A stretch of DNA of 64,000 nt from Paludibacteraceae bacterium (GCA_024401435.1 JAKSLB010000002.1:124001-188000), one strand, 5' to 3'. Shown: positions 38,477 through 49,102, counted from the first letter of the stretch. A program made the numbers and translations. The notes: a model not told the origin generated them from the sequence alone.

Positions 38477-38598
38477 TGCAGGTAAGTTTATAATGTGAAG
38501 TGAAAATCAAACACAGTTGCCATTCATAAAAAGAGTGAATTGTATTCTTAAATCACATAAAGAAGGGGAGAAAAAGGAAATAATAAATTTATATATAT

Positions 38599-41500
38599 AT
38601 GAAGAATCATAAATTTAGTTTAGAAGGGAGTCAACGTTTGTTGATATCTTCATGTCAGAGAGATTTTAAAATAAAGCAAAGATGGAGATATATGCTATGC
38701 ATTTTCTTTGTGTTTTTTTTATCTGTTCCTTCTCAAAAAATTTTTGCGGTTGATGATTGGGATCCGTTATCAAACTCTTTTACATGGAATTTGGAAAAAG
38801 GTGTTATCGAATATAATGTAAGGTATTTTCAAACATGGGGCGGGCTTGGTGAAGGTCGTTGTGGAGCTGCTCCGTTCAATTTTACGCAAAACACGAATAA
38901 AGTATATAAAATAAAGTTAGGACAAAACAATAGAGGTGAAACATTTTATCTTGAACCAATACCACAGGGAGCTTATACGCCTACATACACTATAGTACAG
39001 TCGAGTGGCGGTGAATATTCTAAAGCTGTTAAATTTAGCATGCCCGTATCACAAAAAGATTTAAATTGTTCTGGTGGTGTTAGTATTACAGTAGATGGAA
39101 CGTGGTGGCGAGAAGGTGCTGCCACAGATCAGAGTATTAATTATACGGATTACAAGGTAATGATACCTGTAGAAGTTGCTGAATATAAAATTGGAGATGT
39201 TGAGTATGTTAAATATAACAATAATCCATGCATTGCTATAAATTGGACACGTACAATAACTGGTAATGCGTCTAAATTGGGAAATATCGTTTTATGTGAT
39301 AAAAATGGGAATCAAATTGTTAGCAGTAAGGGTGTTACATCTATAAAAGAATGTGATAGTCAAAGTGGTGTGTTTTATGTTTGTTACGAAGATATTAATT
39401 TAAATGAGGCTTCAACCTATAAAATAAAACAGACTTATATTCCATCTGAAAACAATACTATTTCCTATACTTCTGAGTCGAATGATATTAATATAAATGC
39501 CTTTCCTCAAATTACGGATTTTCATAGTTCCGTTGATTATCAAGGAAAAAAAATCAAATTGGAATGGAAGTTGAATAATGCTCCTACTAGTAATTATGAT
39601 GATAGTCAGTTTGTTATTACAGTAACTAAAACTGAAAAGACTGAAAGCGATACGACATTTACAATTAAACAGGATTATAAAGGAGGAAAAACATCATATG
39701 ATGCAACGATTGAATTTAAAGAAAATGAGGTTTCCAAGTATAATATTTCCATAAAACGAGAAAATAAAAATAAGTCAGCTTGCTGGGAATCTAAATTTCA
39801 AAAAAACATAACGTTGAATATTAGTTCTGAACATTGTTATCCTGTAGATGTTAATGCGAAACTTTCTGATGATAATCAATCTGTTGAATTGTCATGGACA
39901 CAGAGTGGTTCTGTATGGACAGATGGTTCTGTTATGAAAATTATTCGAACCAATGTTACGAACTCTTCTACCTATGTATTTGAATTAAAACAGAATGAAT
40001 ATGAAAAAGGATCTTTTCGTGATGATTTAGTGACTAATTGTAATGAATATTCATACGAGATTAGAATGATTCCTGGCGGTTCTTATAAGGAGAAATCAGA
40101 ATTAGTAAAGGGTACATTGATTCCGACTAGTATAGGTACCGTAAAGGATTTCTCTATATCAAAAGGATATTATTCTGATATGGTTTTGTTAAGGTGGCGT
40201 ACAACTTCATCTTTTGATGAAATAGCAGTTGAACGTCGTGAATATCAAAATGAGTCATCTGTGTTTGATAAAATTCAAACGGTTAAATCTATATCAAGTT
40301 CAAATTATGTGTTTGAGGATAAAAGCTGTTTGCCTGGTGTTTTGTATGAGTATAGAGTTTATGGACTTGTAAATTGTGCGAAAGGACTTATATCATCCGT
40401 TGATACAATTTATGGTTATGGGTTTAGAACACCGACCGGTGATTTTTATGGACGTGTAACTTACGAAAATGGTCAGTCTGTAGATTCTGTGGAGATAAGG
40501 TTGAATTCGGATGATAACATAGATACTTATGCCCTTTCGTTTGAGAACGATGGTGTGGCAGAAATCGAAGGTGGTAAAGTTTTATCTGTTTCAGGCCCAA
40601 TTACTATACAAGCTTGGATTAATCCAAGTAAAATATCTTCTGATAAGATGAGATTGATTCGTAAGTCGGATATTTATGAGGTGGGATTGATAGATGGTAA
40701 GGTGTATTTTATTGTTGGTGATAAGTCCATAGTGACGAATAATTCTCTTGATATTAATTCTTATACACATGTCACGTCTGTTTTTGAATCAGATAGTTCT
40801 GTGCTGAAAATTTTCATTAATGGAGAATTAGAAAAATCGGGAAAATTTGAAACTGTATCATTAAAAGCTAATGGTGGTAATGTATTCTTAGGTGAGAATT
40901 ATGAAGGATTAATAGATGAGGTTCGTTTATGGAGTAGAAATCTTTCTGATTTAGAAATCAATAGTGATTACACTCGCTATTTAATAGGAGATGAAAATAG
41001 TTTAGATGCTTACTATACGTTTGATTTTGTTACAACTGACCAATTTTATGATAGATCATTTAAAGGGACTATATTCAATGAGAATCATGGAACTTTGTCT
41101 AATGTTGGAATCGTAACTAGTTACTTGACAAGAAATCAACTAACTTATAAAGGTTATACGCGAGAAGATGGAACTTATACGGTTCGTGCAGTCCCTTATT
41201 ACGGAAATGGAACTGCTTATACATTAACGCCAAGAAAAGGTATCCATCAATTCACTCCAACTCAGGAGATCCGCTTTATTAGTGAGAAAGTTCCAAGTCA
41301 TACGGTGAATTTTGTTGATAATAGTTCATTTAGTGTGACTGGAAAAGTTTGCTATAGTGGTGGTAATTATCCTGTGGAAGGTGTTCAATTTAAAATTGAT
41401 GGCGTTCCTGCTTTATCGAAAACAGGTGAATATATAAAGACAAATGAGACGGGTGATTTTACTTTAAGCGTTCCTGTCGGTATTCATGAAGTTAAGGCTG

Positions 41501-44500
41501 TAAAAGATGGTCATACGTTTGAATTAGATGGTCGCATTTGTATGAGTGATAGTCTACATTCGGATCGTAATTACCAAGATAGTGTTTCGGGAGTAAAACT
41601 TTATGATAATACAAAAGTTAAATATATTGGTCGTATTTGTGGTGGTTCTGTTCAAGAAGAATTACCTGTTGGATTCTCACTTTCCAAAAACAATATGGCT
41701 AAGGATATGAAGATCGTCCTTTCACCAAAAGAAAGCAAATATGATTTACAGGCAGATTCGAATGTGTACTCTAGTAGAGTTGCTCATCCAGTTCTTACGA
41801 AAGATTTGAATAAAAATGTAAAGCCACAGACAACTTTGGTGGATTATAACAGAGGGGATATTACTATCCATGTTAATGATACTACAGGTGAATTTATTGC
41901 TTGGGTTTATCCTATTGAGTACAATATAAATTTATCTGTTTATGGTTATGGCGATGAGTCTAATAAAATTACAGGAGATGGTTCTTCTGTTAATCTTACA
42001 TCTTATGCTGCAAGTCAATACGAGAAGTATGAGTATCAAGATACATTATTTGCCAAGGGAACCGATTCTATCATTGAAATTAAAAATTATACCGATTCTG
42101 TGGATTATAGACAGAAACAAGTCTTTAATAAACGAAATCGTGCTAAAATGGAAGTGACTCAGCTTTCTAAAGCGGGTCGTGAACTTGCCTATTTTGGTGC
42201 AAAGGAATATTCTTCAACGAATCTTATGGGTGAAGAGACAATCGTTCCTTTGTATGTTGATTCAACGAAACAATATACATTCGGAATTCCTGCATTCATT
42301 ATGAATGAAACTTACAATATTCACTATCGTATTTTTGAAGAGTATCCTTATTATAAGAATTCGAAGAAAGATATTGATGAAGAAAAAACGGATAAAGTGG
42401 ATATAGAAGGGGCTTCGGTTGCTTTCAATAATAAGATGGCTTCCTATTCGGAGTTGGATACGATAAATCAAATCTACACCTTCAAGGTGGATGAACCGGA
42501 TATGACAACTGCAAAGGGAACAATTGCAGCTACCTTTACTTATGGTGATAGTGAAAATCCAACAAGCGTTTCATGGGAAAACCCAATGGGAAATGCTAAT
42601 GGAGAAGCTCTTGTGTTGGGTTCTCATCAAACTGGAACCAATTTTGTAACAGGTGGCCCTAATCAAATGCTTTGCGTTCTTCGTGACCCACCTGGATCAA
42701 ATAGTTATTCTTATTTGGAGAAAGGTACTTCCTTTACTACCTCTTCCTCTTATACGGGTTCTTTTAATCAAGAGGGATCGGAAACATGGAATACTGGATT
42801 TATATCAAAAACAATGCAAATCACTTTAGTGGGAGGGGTAGGAACTGGTACTACTACTGTTGAGAGTAATACAGGAATATCTGCAGGTGTTGTTCATGAA
42901 GAAGAGTATACGGGTTCAAATTCGAAATCAACGAATACAACCTTAACTACACGTATTCAAACAAGTGAAGACCCTATCTACGATGGTGCAAATGGTGATG
43001 TCTATGTGGGCTATTCTACCAACATTTCGTTTGGTACAATGAACTCTGTTTCAATTGTCCCTATCGCCTTGTTTGATAGTTTAGGAGGTGACGATTATTA
43101 TGAGGTTACTTATGCTAAGGTGGATTCATTTGCTGTCGTAAAGACAAAAGGTATTTCAGCTATACAAAACTTTAATACCATGTTCGCTTACCCTCAAATA
43201 TACATCGAACAAACATTGATACCTAATTTGGAAGATTTGAGAAATTCTTTGTTGCTTCCTATTGCTGAAGTGGATACTTCAAAAATGCAAGCCAAGGCAG
43301 ATGCTGATCAAGAAAATTATTATGTGTCATTAGTCCCTCAATCTGATCCTACGTTTGGTCAAGAAAATAGTTATGTCGTTTATTATACAACGTCGAAAGT
43401 AAATTGTGATACGATTCATTATCTGAATCAATCCATCGAATCATGGGAAAATGAGTTAAGTAAAAATGATAGCATTAAAGTGTCTGCTTCTAAATTGTTA
43501 CAAAACTATTCATTCCAAGCTGGAGCTAATATAGAGTACAGTGAATCCTATTCTTCCACTCTTGCTTCCTCTCATTCTTTTAGTGTGAAATTAGGTGTTT
43601 CCTTAAATGATGATTATGAAGTAACGGTTGCTAGTATTCACTCGAAGTTCGAGTTTGAAGAAACGTTTACCACAACACAAGGAGGAGAGTTTGCTGATGA
43701 GGCTGAAGCTAGTCATTCGAAAGGCTTTGTCTTGGCAGAAGATGGAGATGACGATTATTTAAGTGTGGATGTACTTTATGAAGATCCTAATTTTGATGAA
43801 ACGTATGTTAATTCTGTAGGCGCAGGAAGCGCAGATACAAGTAAACTAGCAACAAAATCTTACTATCCAACATTTGTGTTCCGTACCCGTGGTGGTGCTA
43901 CTAGTTGTCCTTACGAGGATGCTTATAAAGCAATCCACTGGAAAGGCCATGAAAGCAGTATTATTAATGCGGCTACCATGAAGTTGGAAGAACCTTCTAT
44001 TGATATGCCACAGAAGTTCATTGAAAATGTACCTTCTGGCGAAGATGCATACTTGACTGTTTATATGAAGAATAATTCAGAAACAGGTGAAGATCAATGG
44101 TTTGATTTACGTATGGTTGATTCTTCTAATCCGTATGGTGCAATACCAAGTATTGATGGTAACTCTATGTCTGGATTTGCTCTGGAATACTTAGTGCCTG
44201 CGGGTGACATAATAGAAAAAACAATTGCCATTACGAAAGGTTCTGTATTGAACTATGATAATTTGGCGATTGCTCTTTGCTCAAAATGTCAGGCAGATCC
44301 AACAGGTTTCTTGGATGTTATTTCCGATACGGTTTATTTCTCTGTTCATTTTATTCCTTCTTGTACGGATGTTGCTATTACGCAACCTTCTAACAATTGG
44401 ACGTACAATACAAATTGTGCAATTGATACGGTGGATGGACTCGCTAAACATTATATGCCTATCTCTATCTCTGGATTCGATGTTAATTATACTGATTTCG

Positions 44501-47500
44501 AACATATCGAATTACAATATAAGCCAGCTTCAGGTTCAGATGACGAATGGATCACATTGGCTTATTATTATAAGGAAGATACGTTGACACAAAAGCAGAT
44601 AAAGAATGGATTCAATGCCTTTACAATCAATCCAAGTGATGGTGGCGTTATTTCTTATAATTTCTTTATGGATGCTCTCCCTGATCAAAATTATGACATT
44701 CGTGCTGTTTCTTATTGTAATATAAATAACGAGTTGTACGAAAATCCGTCAGAAATTGTTTCTGGAATAAAAGATATGTACAATCCTCGTTTGTTTGGTT
44801 CTCCAAAACCTGCAAATGGTGTTTTAACTATCGATGATGATATTCGGATTGACTTTAATGAAACAATCGCAGAAGGTATGCTTATCTCTGATAATTTTGA
44901 AGTAACAGGTATTCGTAATGGTGCTACTACAGATCATGACGTAGCAATTGACTTAGATGGCGAAAATGATTATCTTGTTACTGAAGCAACTCGGAACTTT
45001 GCTAATAAGGATTTGACATTCGAATGTTGGGTTAATTTTGATTCACTTCAAAATGCAACCTTCTTTAGCCATGGAGATGTTAATAAATCCATTGAAATGG
45101 GTATGAATAAAAAAGGTAATGTGATTGTTAAAGTCGGTGATAAGGAAATCGTTTCTGAAAAAGCTGCTTCATGGGAAAAATCTTCATGGAATCATGTTGC
45201 TTTGGTTTACGACAATGCTAATCAAACGATGACTGCTTATGTGAATTACGTGGCAGTGATTGATGGTGCAGCAGTTGATTCATATCTTGGTAATGGTATA
45301 GTTGAAGTTGGTCGAAGCGTTTCTAAACAATCTAATTATTTCAACGGTAAGGTTGATCAATTTAGAATTTGGAATGAAGTACGTTCTTCTTTAACGATTC
45401 AAGCAAATTGTAATAAGCAACTCTCGGGTAACGACGTTAATTTAATTGCTTATTATGAGATGGATGAGGCCAAAGGAGGTGCAACAGAGGATAAGGCTCG
45501 CGGTGCAAATTTGGTGATGAAAGGTGGAGAATGGGCATTGCCTGAAGGACGTTCCGCTTCATTTGATGGAAAGAGTTACATTGCTTTAAATACAGGTTCG
45601 TCGGTTATCGCTTCTGATATGGACTTTACATTAGAGTTCTGGTTTAATGCAGCATCAGGATCTAAGAATCAAACAATTCTTTCTTCTGGAGATGGTGTTA
45701 ATGATCAATATGCGAAGATAGCTGATGTGTTTAGCATCGGATTTGATTCTTCTAGCAAGTTAGAATTCCGCCATAATGGTCAACAGATTGCTGTTAATGG
45801 AAATTATGCTGACAATAATTGGCATAACTTTACATTGGCAGTAAGCCGTTCTTCTGGTATTGCTCGTATCTATATGGATGGCGAGTTAAATACTTACTTT
45901 GATGCTGATATGGTTGGAAGAATTGCTTCAGATGTTATTTGCGCTGGTGCTCATTATTGGCATACAAATATTGAAAAGGATAGCGTTGATCAATTCTTTA
46001 CGGGTAAAATAGATGAGATTCGCCTTTGGAAGTTGTATCGTCAACAATCTCAGATCGAGTCTTTCTATAATCAAAAGGTGAATGGAGATGAAATGGGCTT
46101 ATTGCTTTATTATCCTTTTGAACATTATATTACATGGCAAGGTACTCCAGAAATGCAATTTACATTGGAGGATAAGGCAAACCCAAATAATGGCAAAGCT
46201 AATAAAAATGGTAATGTTACAGAAACGACAAACATACCTCCAGTAAAGACAATTGGTGCTGTCTCTCCTTTATTGTTCGATTGGGTGGTGAATGATGATG
46301 CTTTAATTATTAACTTGAAAGAACAAGATTCTCGTATCGAGAAAACGATTGTTAATTTCACAGTAAATAAAATTCAGGATGTCAACGGAAATTATATCGT
46401 TTCTCCGATTACTTGGAGCGCTTATATTAGTCGCAATCAATTAAAATGGATGGATGATGTTGTTAAAATCAACAAGAAAGAGAATGAACCTTATACATTC
46501 GAGATGCCAATTGTTAACAATGGTGGTTCTGTGATTAACTATAATCTACAAAATATGCCATCGTGGTTGAGTGCATCTTCTGAATCAGGTTCTATCAATC
46601 CATTGGAAAAGAAAACACTTGAATTTGAAATAGATCCTTCATTGGCTGTAGGTTCTTATGATGAGGTTGTTTATTTGTCTAATTCAAATAATGTAACCGA
46701 ACCATTGAAGTTGAACGTTGTTGTGGAAGGTAATACTCCTGATTGGAGTGTGGATCCAAGCAAGTATGAATACAATATGGTTGTCTTTGCTCAAGTGAAG
46801 ATCGACAATGTGTTCTCTAACGATGAAAAGGATATGTTAGCTGCATTCTATCAAGGTGAGTGCGTGGGCGTTGCTCATATGAGTTATGATAAGACACTAG
46901 ATATGTGGTCTGCTATGTTGACTGTCTATTCTAATTCCTCTTCTTCTCATCACCTTGAATATAGAATATGGGATGCAAGTAATGGAATGATGTTAAGTGC
47001 AACTTCATCTGAAACAGCTAATTTCGTTAATGATAAAGTTATTGGTAAACCAAATACTCCAGTTGTATTCTCTAATGGAACAATAAAATATCAGAATATT
47101 CAATTGGGTAAGGGTTGGAACTGGGTATCCTTTAATTTGAGTAACAAAGGAATGTCTGAATTAGATTCTTATCTTGAGAGTGGAGTATGGGGAGCTAATA
47201 GTATCATTAAGAATATAACAAGTGGTTCTGCCAACTATTCTCCAAATCGTGGTTCTTGGGTAATGTCTGATTCTGCTTTCAAAATGGATAATAAGAGCAT
47301 GTATAAGATTTATTCTGATGTGGAACAAACTTTATCAGTTTCTGGTTCTGAGTTAGATTTAACATCAGTAGAGATTCCAGTTAATAAATCATGGAATTAT
47401 ATTTCTTATTTGCCAAGTATCAGTATGACATTAAAGACGGCATTGTCTAATTATGATGCTGCAGAAGGTGATTTGATTAAGTCAAATGATGGATTCGCAA

Positions 47501-48198
47501 TGTATTATGGAAATGAGTGGATTGGATCTCTTAATAGTTTACAACCAAATAGTGGTTATATGTTGAAGAATACTAGTTCAACAGATAAGACATTTAAGTA
47601 TCCTACTACTGCTACTTCATTACGTTCTAACAGTATTACAAAAGTAAATTCTTCTGCATATGAATCGAATATGAACATTGTTGCCTTTGCTCCTCAGAAA
47701 GAGGATGGTGATGTGGTTCGTGCTATGGTAGGCGATAAAGAAAACGAAGTGGTTGAAATTGCATTGAATGATGAATATGCTCTTCAATTTATTACGGTTT
47801 CTGCTAAGGATGGTGATAATATTCAGTTCGTGTTGGATCGTAAGGGTGAGACATTCGTAGCAACAAACCAAGTGATATATGCTGCGGATGATGTTTATGG
47901 CTCTCCAAAAAATCCAGTCGTGTTGAACTTTAATATAAATGGTTCTGGTGAATCTTTGGCAGTTTATCCAAATCCTGTTGTTGATGATTTAACAATTTCA
48001 GGAGTTGTTAGTCAGGAAGGTGATGCTTTACTTGAACTTTTTGATGTTGCTGGTAGTCTTATTTATTCTGGTAGCGTATCAACATTCAATAATGTATTAA
48101 ATACGAGCATCAATATGACTAATCTCATTCCAGGTTCTTATATGTTGAAGGTTACTCAAAATGAAGAGGTTAAAGTCTTTAAAATTGTTAAGGAATAA
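38599..48198 (+). CDS. Giant multidomain surface protein: FN3/Ig-like, three LamG domains, T9SS C-terminal domain
   Basis: 3199 residues. The N-terminal signal is unusually long (hydrophobic core MLCIFFVFFLSV at about 32-43, mature from AVDDWD); an internal Met at 32 could be the real start. Seen in order: a beta-rich region at 50-610 including FN3/Ig-like modules; a carboxypeptidase-regulatory-like module (about 613-880) interrupted by a LamG domain (about 644-808); a second regulatory-like module (about 915-985); a large region of unknown fold with Ser/Thr-alternating beta stretches (about 1376-1481 and 1633-1730); LamG 2 (about 2115-2294) and LamG 3 (about 2316-2511); a module with AAFYQGECVGVAH (about 2723-2800); a GWNWVSFNLS module (about 2837-2980); a related module (about 3021-3110); and a T9SS sorting domain from 3120 (VYPNPVVDDLTISG). 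It is probably an adhesin or surface scaffold; function is unproven. A lipoprotein gene follows by 18 bases. Confidence 0.9.
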   Translation: MKNHKFSLEGSQRLLISSCQRDFKIKQRWRYMLCIFFVFFLSVPSQKIFAVDDWDPLSNSFTWNLEKGVIEYNVRYFQTWGGLGEGRCGAAPFNFTQNTNKVYKIKLGQNNRGETFYLEPIPQGAYTPTYTIVQSSGGEYSKAVKFSMPVSQKDLNCSGGVSITVDGTWWREGAATDQSINYTDYKVMIPVEVAEYKIGDVEYVKYNNNPCIAINWTRTITGNASKLGNIVLCDKNGNQIVSSKGVTSIKECDSQSGVFYVCYEDINLNEASTYKIKQTYIPSENNTISYTSESNDININAFPQITDFHSSVDYQGKKIKLEWKLNNAPTSNYDDSQFVITVTKTEKTESDTTFTIKQDYKGGKTSYDATIEFKENEVSKYNISIKRENKNKSACWESKFQKNITLNISSEHCYPVDVNAKLSDDNQSVELSWTQSGSVWTDGSVMKIIRTNVTNSSTYVFELKQNEYEKGSFRDDLVTNCNEYSYEIRMIPGGSYKEKSELVKGTLIPTSIGTVKDFSISKGYYSDMVLLRWRTTSSFDEIAVERREYQNESSVFDKIQTVKSISSSNYVFEDKSCLPGVLYEYRVYGLVNCAKGLISSVDTIYGYGFRTPTGDFYGRVTYENGQSVDSVEIRLNSDDNIDTYALSFENDGVAEIEGGKVLSVSGPITIQAWINPSKISSDKMRLIRKSDIYEVGLIDGKVYFIVGDKSIVTNNSLDINSYTHVTSVFESDSSVLKIFINGELEKSGKFETVSLKANGGNVFLGENYEGLIDEVRLWSRNLSDLEINSDYTRYLIGDENSLDAYYTFDFVTTDQFYDRSFKGTIFNENHGTLSNVGIVTSYLTRNQLTYKGYTREDGTYTVRAVPYYGNGTAYTLTPRKGIHQFTPTQEIRFISEKVPSHTVNFVDNSSFSVTGKVCYSGGNYPVEGVQFKIDGVPALSKTGEYIKTNETGDFTLSVPVGIHEVKAVKDGHTFELDGRICMSDSLHSDRNYQDSVSGVKLYDNTKVKYIGRICGGSVQEELPVGFSLSKNNMAKDMKIVLSPKESKYDLQADSNVYSSRVAHPVLTKDLNKNVKPQTTLVDYNRGDITIHVNDTTGEFIAWVYPIEYNINLSVYGYGDESNKITGDGSSVNLTSYAASQYEKYEYQDTLFAKGTDSIIEIKNYTDSVDYRQKQVFNKRNRAKMEVTQLSKAGRELAYFGAKEYSSTNLMGEETIVPLYVDSTKQYTFGIPAFIMNETYNIHYRIFEEYPYYKNSKKDIDEEKTDKVDIEGASVAFNNKMASYSELDTINQIYTFKVDEPDMTTAKGTIAATFTYGDSENPTSVSWENPMGNANGEALVLGSHQTGTNFVTGGPNQMLCVLRDPPGSNSYSYLEKGTSFTTSSSYTGSFNQEGSETWNTGFISKTMQITLVGGVGTGTTTVESNTGISAGVVHEEEYTGSNSKSTNTTLTTRIQTSEDPIYDGANGDVYVGYSTNISFGTMNSVSIVPIALFDSLGGDDYYEVTYAKVDSFAVVKTKGISAIQNFNTMFAYPQIYIEQTLIPNLEDLRNSLLLPIAEVDTSKMQAKADADQENYYVSLVPQSDPTFGQENSYVVYYTTSKVNCDTIHYLNQSIESWENELSKNDSIKVSASKLLQNYSFQAGANIEYSESYSSTLASSHSFSVKLGVSLNDDYEVTVASIHSKFEFEETFTTTQGGEFADEAEASHSKGFVLAEDGDDDYLSVDVLYEDPNFDETYVNSVGAGSADTSKLATKSYYPTFVFRTRGGATSCPYEDAYKAIHWKGHESSIINAATMKLEEPSIDMPQKFIENVPSGEDAYLTVYMKNNSETGEDQWFDLRMVDSSNPYGAIPSIDGNSMSGFALEYLVPAGDIIEKTIAITKGSVLNYDNLAIALCSKCQADPTGFLDVISDTVYFSVHFIPSCTDVAITQPSNNWTYNTNCAIDTVDGLAKHYMPISISGFDVNYTDFEHIELQYKPASGSDDEWITLAYYYKEDTLTQKQIKNGFNAFTINPSDGGVISYNFFMDALPDQNYDIRAVSYCNINNELYENPSEIVSGIKDMYNPRLFGSPKPANGVLTIDDDIRIDFNETIAEGMLISDNFEVTGIRNGATTDHDVAIDLDGENDYLVTEATRNFANKDLTFECWVNFDSLQNATFFSHGDVNKSIEMGMNKKGNVIVKVGDKEIVSEKAASWEKSSWNHVALVYDNANQTMTAYVNYVAVIDGAAVDSYLGNGIVEVGRSVSKQSNYFNGKVDQFRIWNEVRSSLTIQANCNKQLSGNDVNLIAYYEMDEAKGGATEDKARGANLVMKGGEWALPEGRSASFDGKSYIALNTGSSVIASDMDFTLEFWFNAASGSKNQTILSSGDGVNDQYAKIADVFSIGFDSSSKLEFRHNGQQIAVNGNYADNNWHNFTLAVSRSSGIARIYMDGELNTYFDADMVGRIASDVICAGAHYWHTNIEKDSVDQFFTGKIDEIRLWKLYRQQSQIESFYNQKVNGDEMGLLLYYPFEHYITWQGTPEMQFTLEDKANPNNGKANKNGNVTETTNIPPVKTIGAVSPLLFDWVVNDDALIINLKEQDSRIEKTIVNFTVNKIQDVNGNYIVSPITWSAYISRNQLKWMDDVVKINKKENEPYTFEMPIVNNGGSVINYNLQNMPSWLSASSESGSINPLEKKTLEFEIDPSLAVGSYDEVVYLSNSNNVTEPLKLNVVVEGNTPDWSVDPSKYEYNMVVFAQVKIDNVFSNDEKDMLAAFYQGECVGVAHMSYDKTLDMWSAMLTVYSNSSSSHHLEYRIWDASNGMMLSATSSETANFVNDKVIGKPNTPVVFSNGTIKYQNIQLGKGWNWVSFNLSNKGMSELDSYLESGVWGANSIIKNITSGSANYSPNRGSWVMSDSAFKMDNKSMYKIYSDVEQTLSVSGSELDLTSVEIPVNKSWNYISYLPSISMTLKTALSNYDAAEGDLIKSNDGFAMYYGNEWIGSLNSLQPNSGYMLKNTSSTDKTFKYPTTATSLRSNSITKVNSSAYESNMNIVAFAPQKEDGDVVRAMVGDKENEVVEIALNDEYALQFITVSAKDGDNIQFVLDRKGETFVATNQVIYAADDVYGSPKNPVVLNFNINGSGESLAVYPNPVVDDLTISGVVSQEGDALLELFDVAGSLIYSGSVSTFNNVLNTSINMTNLIPGSYMLKVTQNEEVKVFKIVKE

Positions 48199-48216
48199 TT
48201 ATTAATATTGTAAGAT

Positions 48217-48861
48217 ATGAAAAATTGGATATATTTTATAATTGCAGCATTCTTGGCTTTTTCATTCTATTCTTGTAAGGATGACGATGACTATAGTGCT
48301 GAATTAGCAGAGATCAAGAAATTGGAAAAAGAATCGATTGCTAAACTTGATAGTTTAACTAATTTACAGGAAGAACTAAAACAACAACAAGAAGCATTGA
48401 ATAAGCAACAAGAGGAACTTAATCAGCTTCAAAAAACTATATTGGAGAAAACTAAGGAGAAAGAGGACACAACGACTTCGAATAACAATAACGAAGAACC
48501 AAAGGAGAATTATAAAAAGTATGAAAATCCTAATTGGAAGTCAGTTAAAACGTCTGGTGATTATGCTTATTCCATGACTGTCACTTTTGAATTGCCTTCA
48601 GATTTAAAAACAAATGCCTCAAAAAATGATGTTATTGCTGCATTTGTCGGTTCCGAATGTCGTGCTGTAGCGAAAGCGAATGGTGGTGTATTCTTCTTAA
48701 ATGTTATTGGAACAGGTGAAGAATCAGAACCAGTAACCTTCCGTTATTGGAATGCAGGTAATGGTTATTTGTATGAATCTACGATTTCATTACCTTTCAC
48801 ATCTGATTACATTTATGGTGTGGTAGATAATCCTAAATCATTTGATTACAAACAATTATAA
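48217..48861 (+). CDS. Lipoprotein with coiled coil and a domain shared with the giant surface protein
   Basis: 214 residues. A lipoprotein signal ends in lipobox FYSC (Cys20), followed by an acidic DDDD stretch. A heptad-like, Gln/Glu/Lys-rich coiled coil spans about 28-80 (LQEELKQQQEALNKQQEELN) and a low-complexity Thr/Asn linker about 82-95. The C-terminal domain (about 108-212) contains DVIAAFVGSECRAVA, FFLNVIG and VTFRYWNAGNGYLYES, matching the module at 2723-2800 of the protein encoded 18 bases upstream. The acidic residues after the Cys resemble lipoprotein export signals described for Bacteroidota, so it may be exposed on the surface. It is probably cotranscribed with the giant gene, perhaps as its anchor or partner (inference). 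Confidence 0.85.
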   Translation: MKNWIYFIIAAFLAFSFYSCKDDDDYSAELAEIKKLEKESIAKLDSLTNLQEELKQQQEALNKQQEELNQLQKTILEKTKEKEDTTTSNNNNEEPKENYKKYENPNWKSVKTSGDYAYSMTVTFELPSDLKTNASKNDVIAAFVGSECRAVAKANGGVFFLNVIGTGEESEPVTFRYWNAGNGYLYESTISLPFTSDYIYGVVDNPKSFDYKQL

Positions 48862-48879
48862 ATGAGGTTTCTATTGCAG

Positions 48880-48906
48880 GGAGGACATTCCATTGGGGTG
48901 TTCTCC
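48880..48906 (+). terminator. Hairpin after the lipoprotein gene
   Basis: GGAGGACA and TGTTCTCC pair (one G-U) around an 11-base loop, with TTGTTTATTTCTTT following. Confidence 0.7.
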
Positions 48907-48976
48907 TTGTTTATTTCTTTGTAAGCTCCCTGTTGAAAAATAAGACCTTTAGATCGAGTTCTATTGTTTACAAAAA

Positions 48977-49007
48977 TTGCTTTTGTCGCAAATGTTTTAT
49001 ATGTTTG
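48977..49007 (+). promoter_or_regulatory. Promoter of the GH5 gene (TTG-N20-TATGTTTG)
   Basis: TTG at 48977-48979 and TATGTTTG at 49000-49007 are 20 bases apart. The leader to 49103 is about 90 bases. Confidence 0.6.
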
Positions 49008-49102
49008 TATCAAGAATTTTTTGAGGATGATTTCTCAACCTTAAATTGAGAAAAGTAAAGACATTATGTTAATGTATTAATAGCCAATAGAACATTATTG
49101 TT

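Noticed and set aside
38599-48198. Possibility that the giant gene is several genes fused by assembly error
   Set aside because: One uninterrupted frame with uniform composition, a single signal at the start and a single T9SS domain at the end supports one protein.
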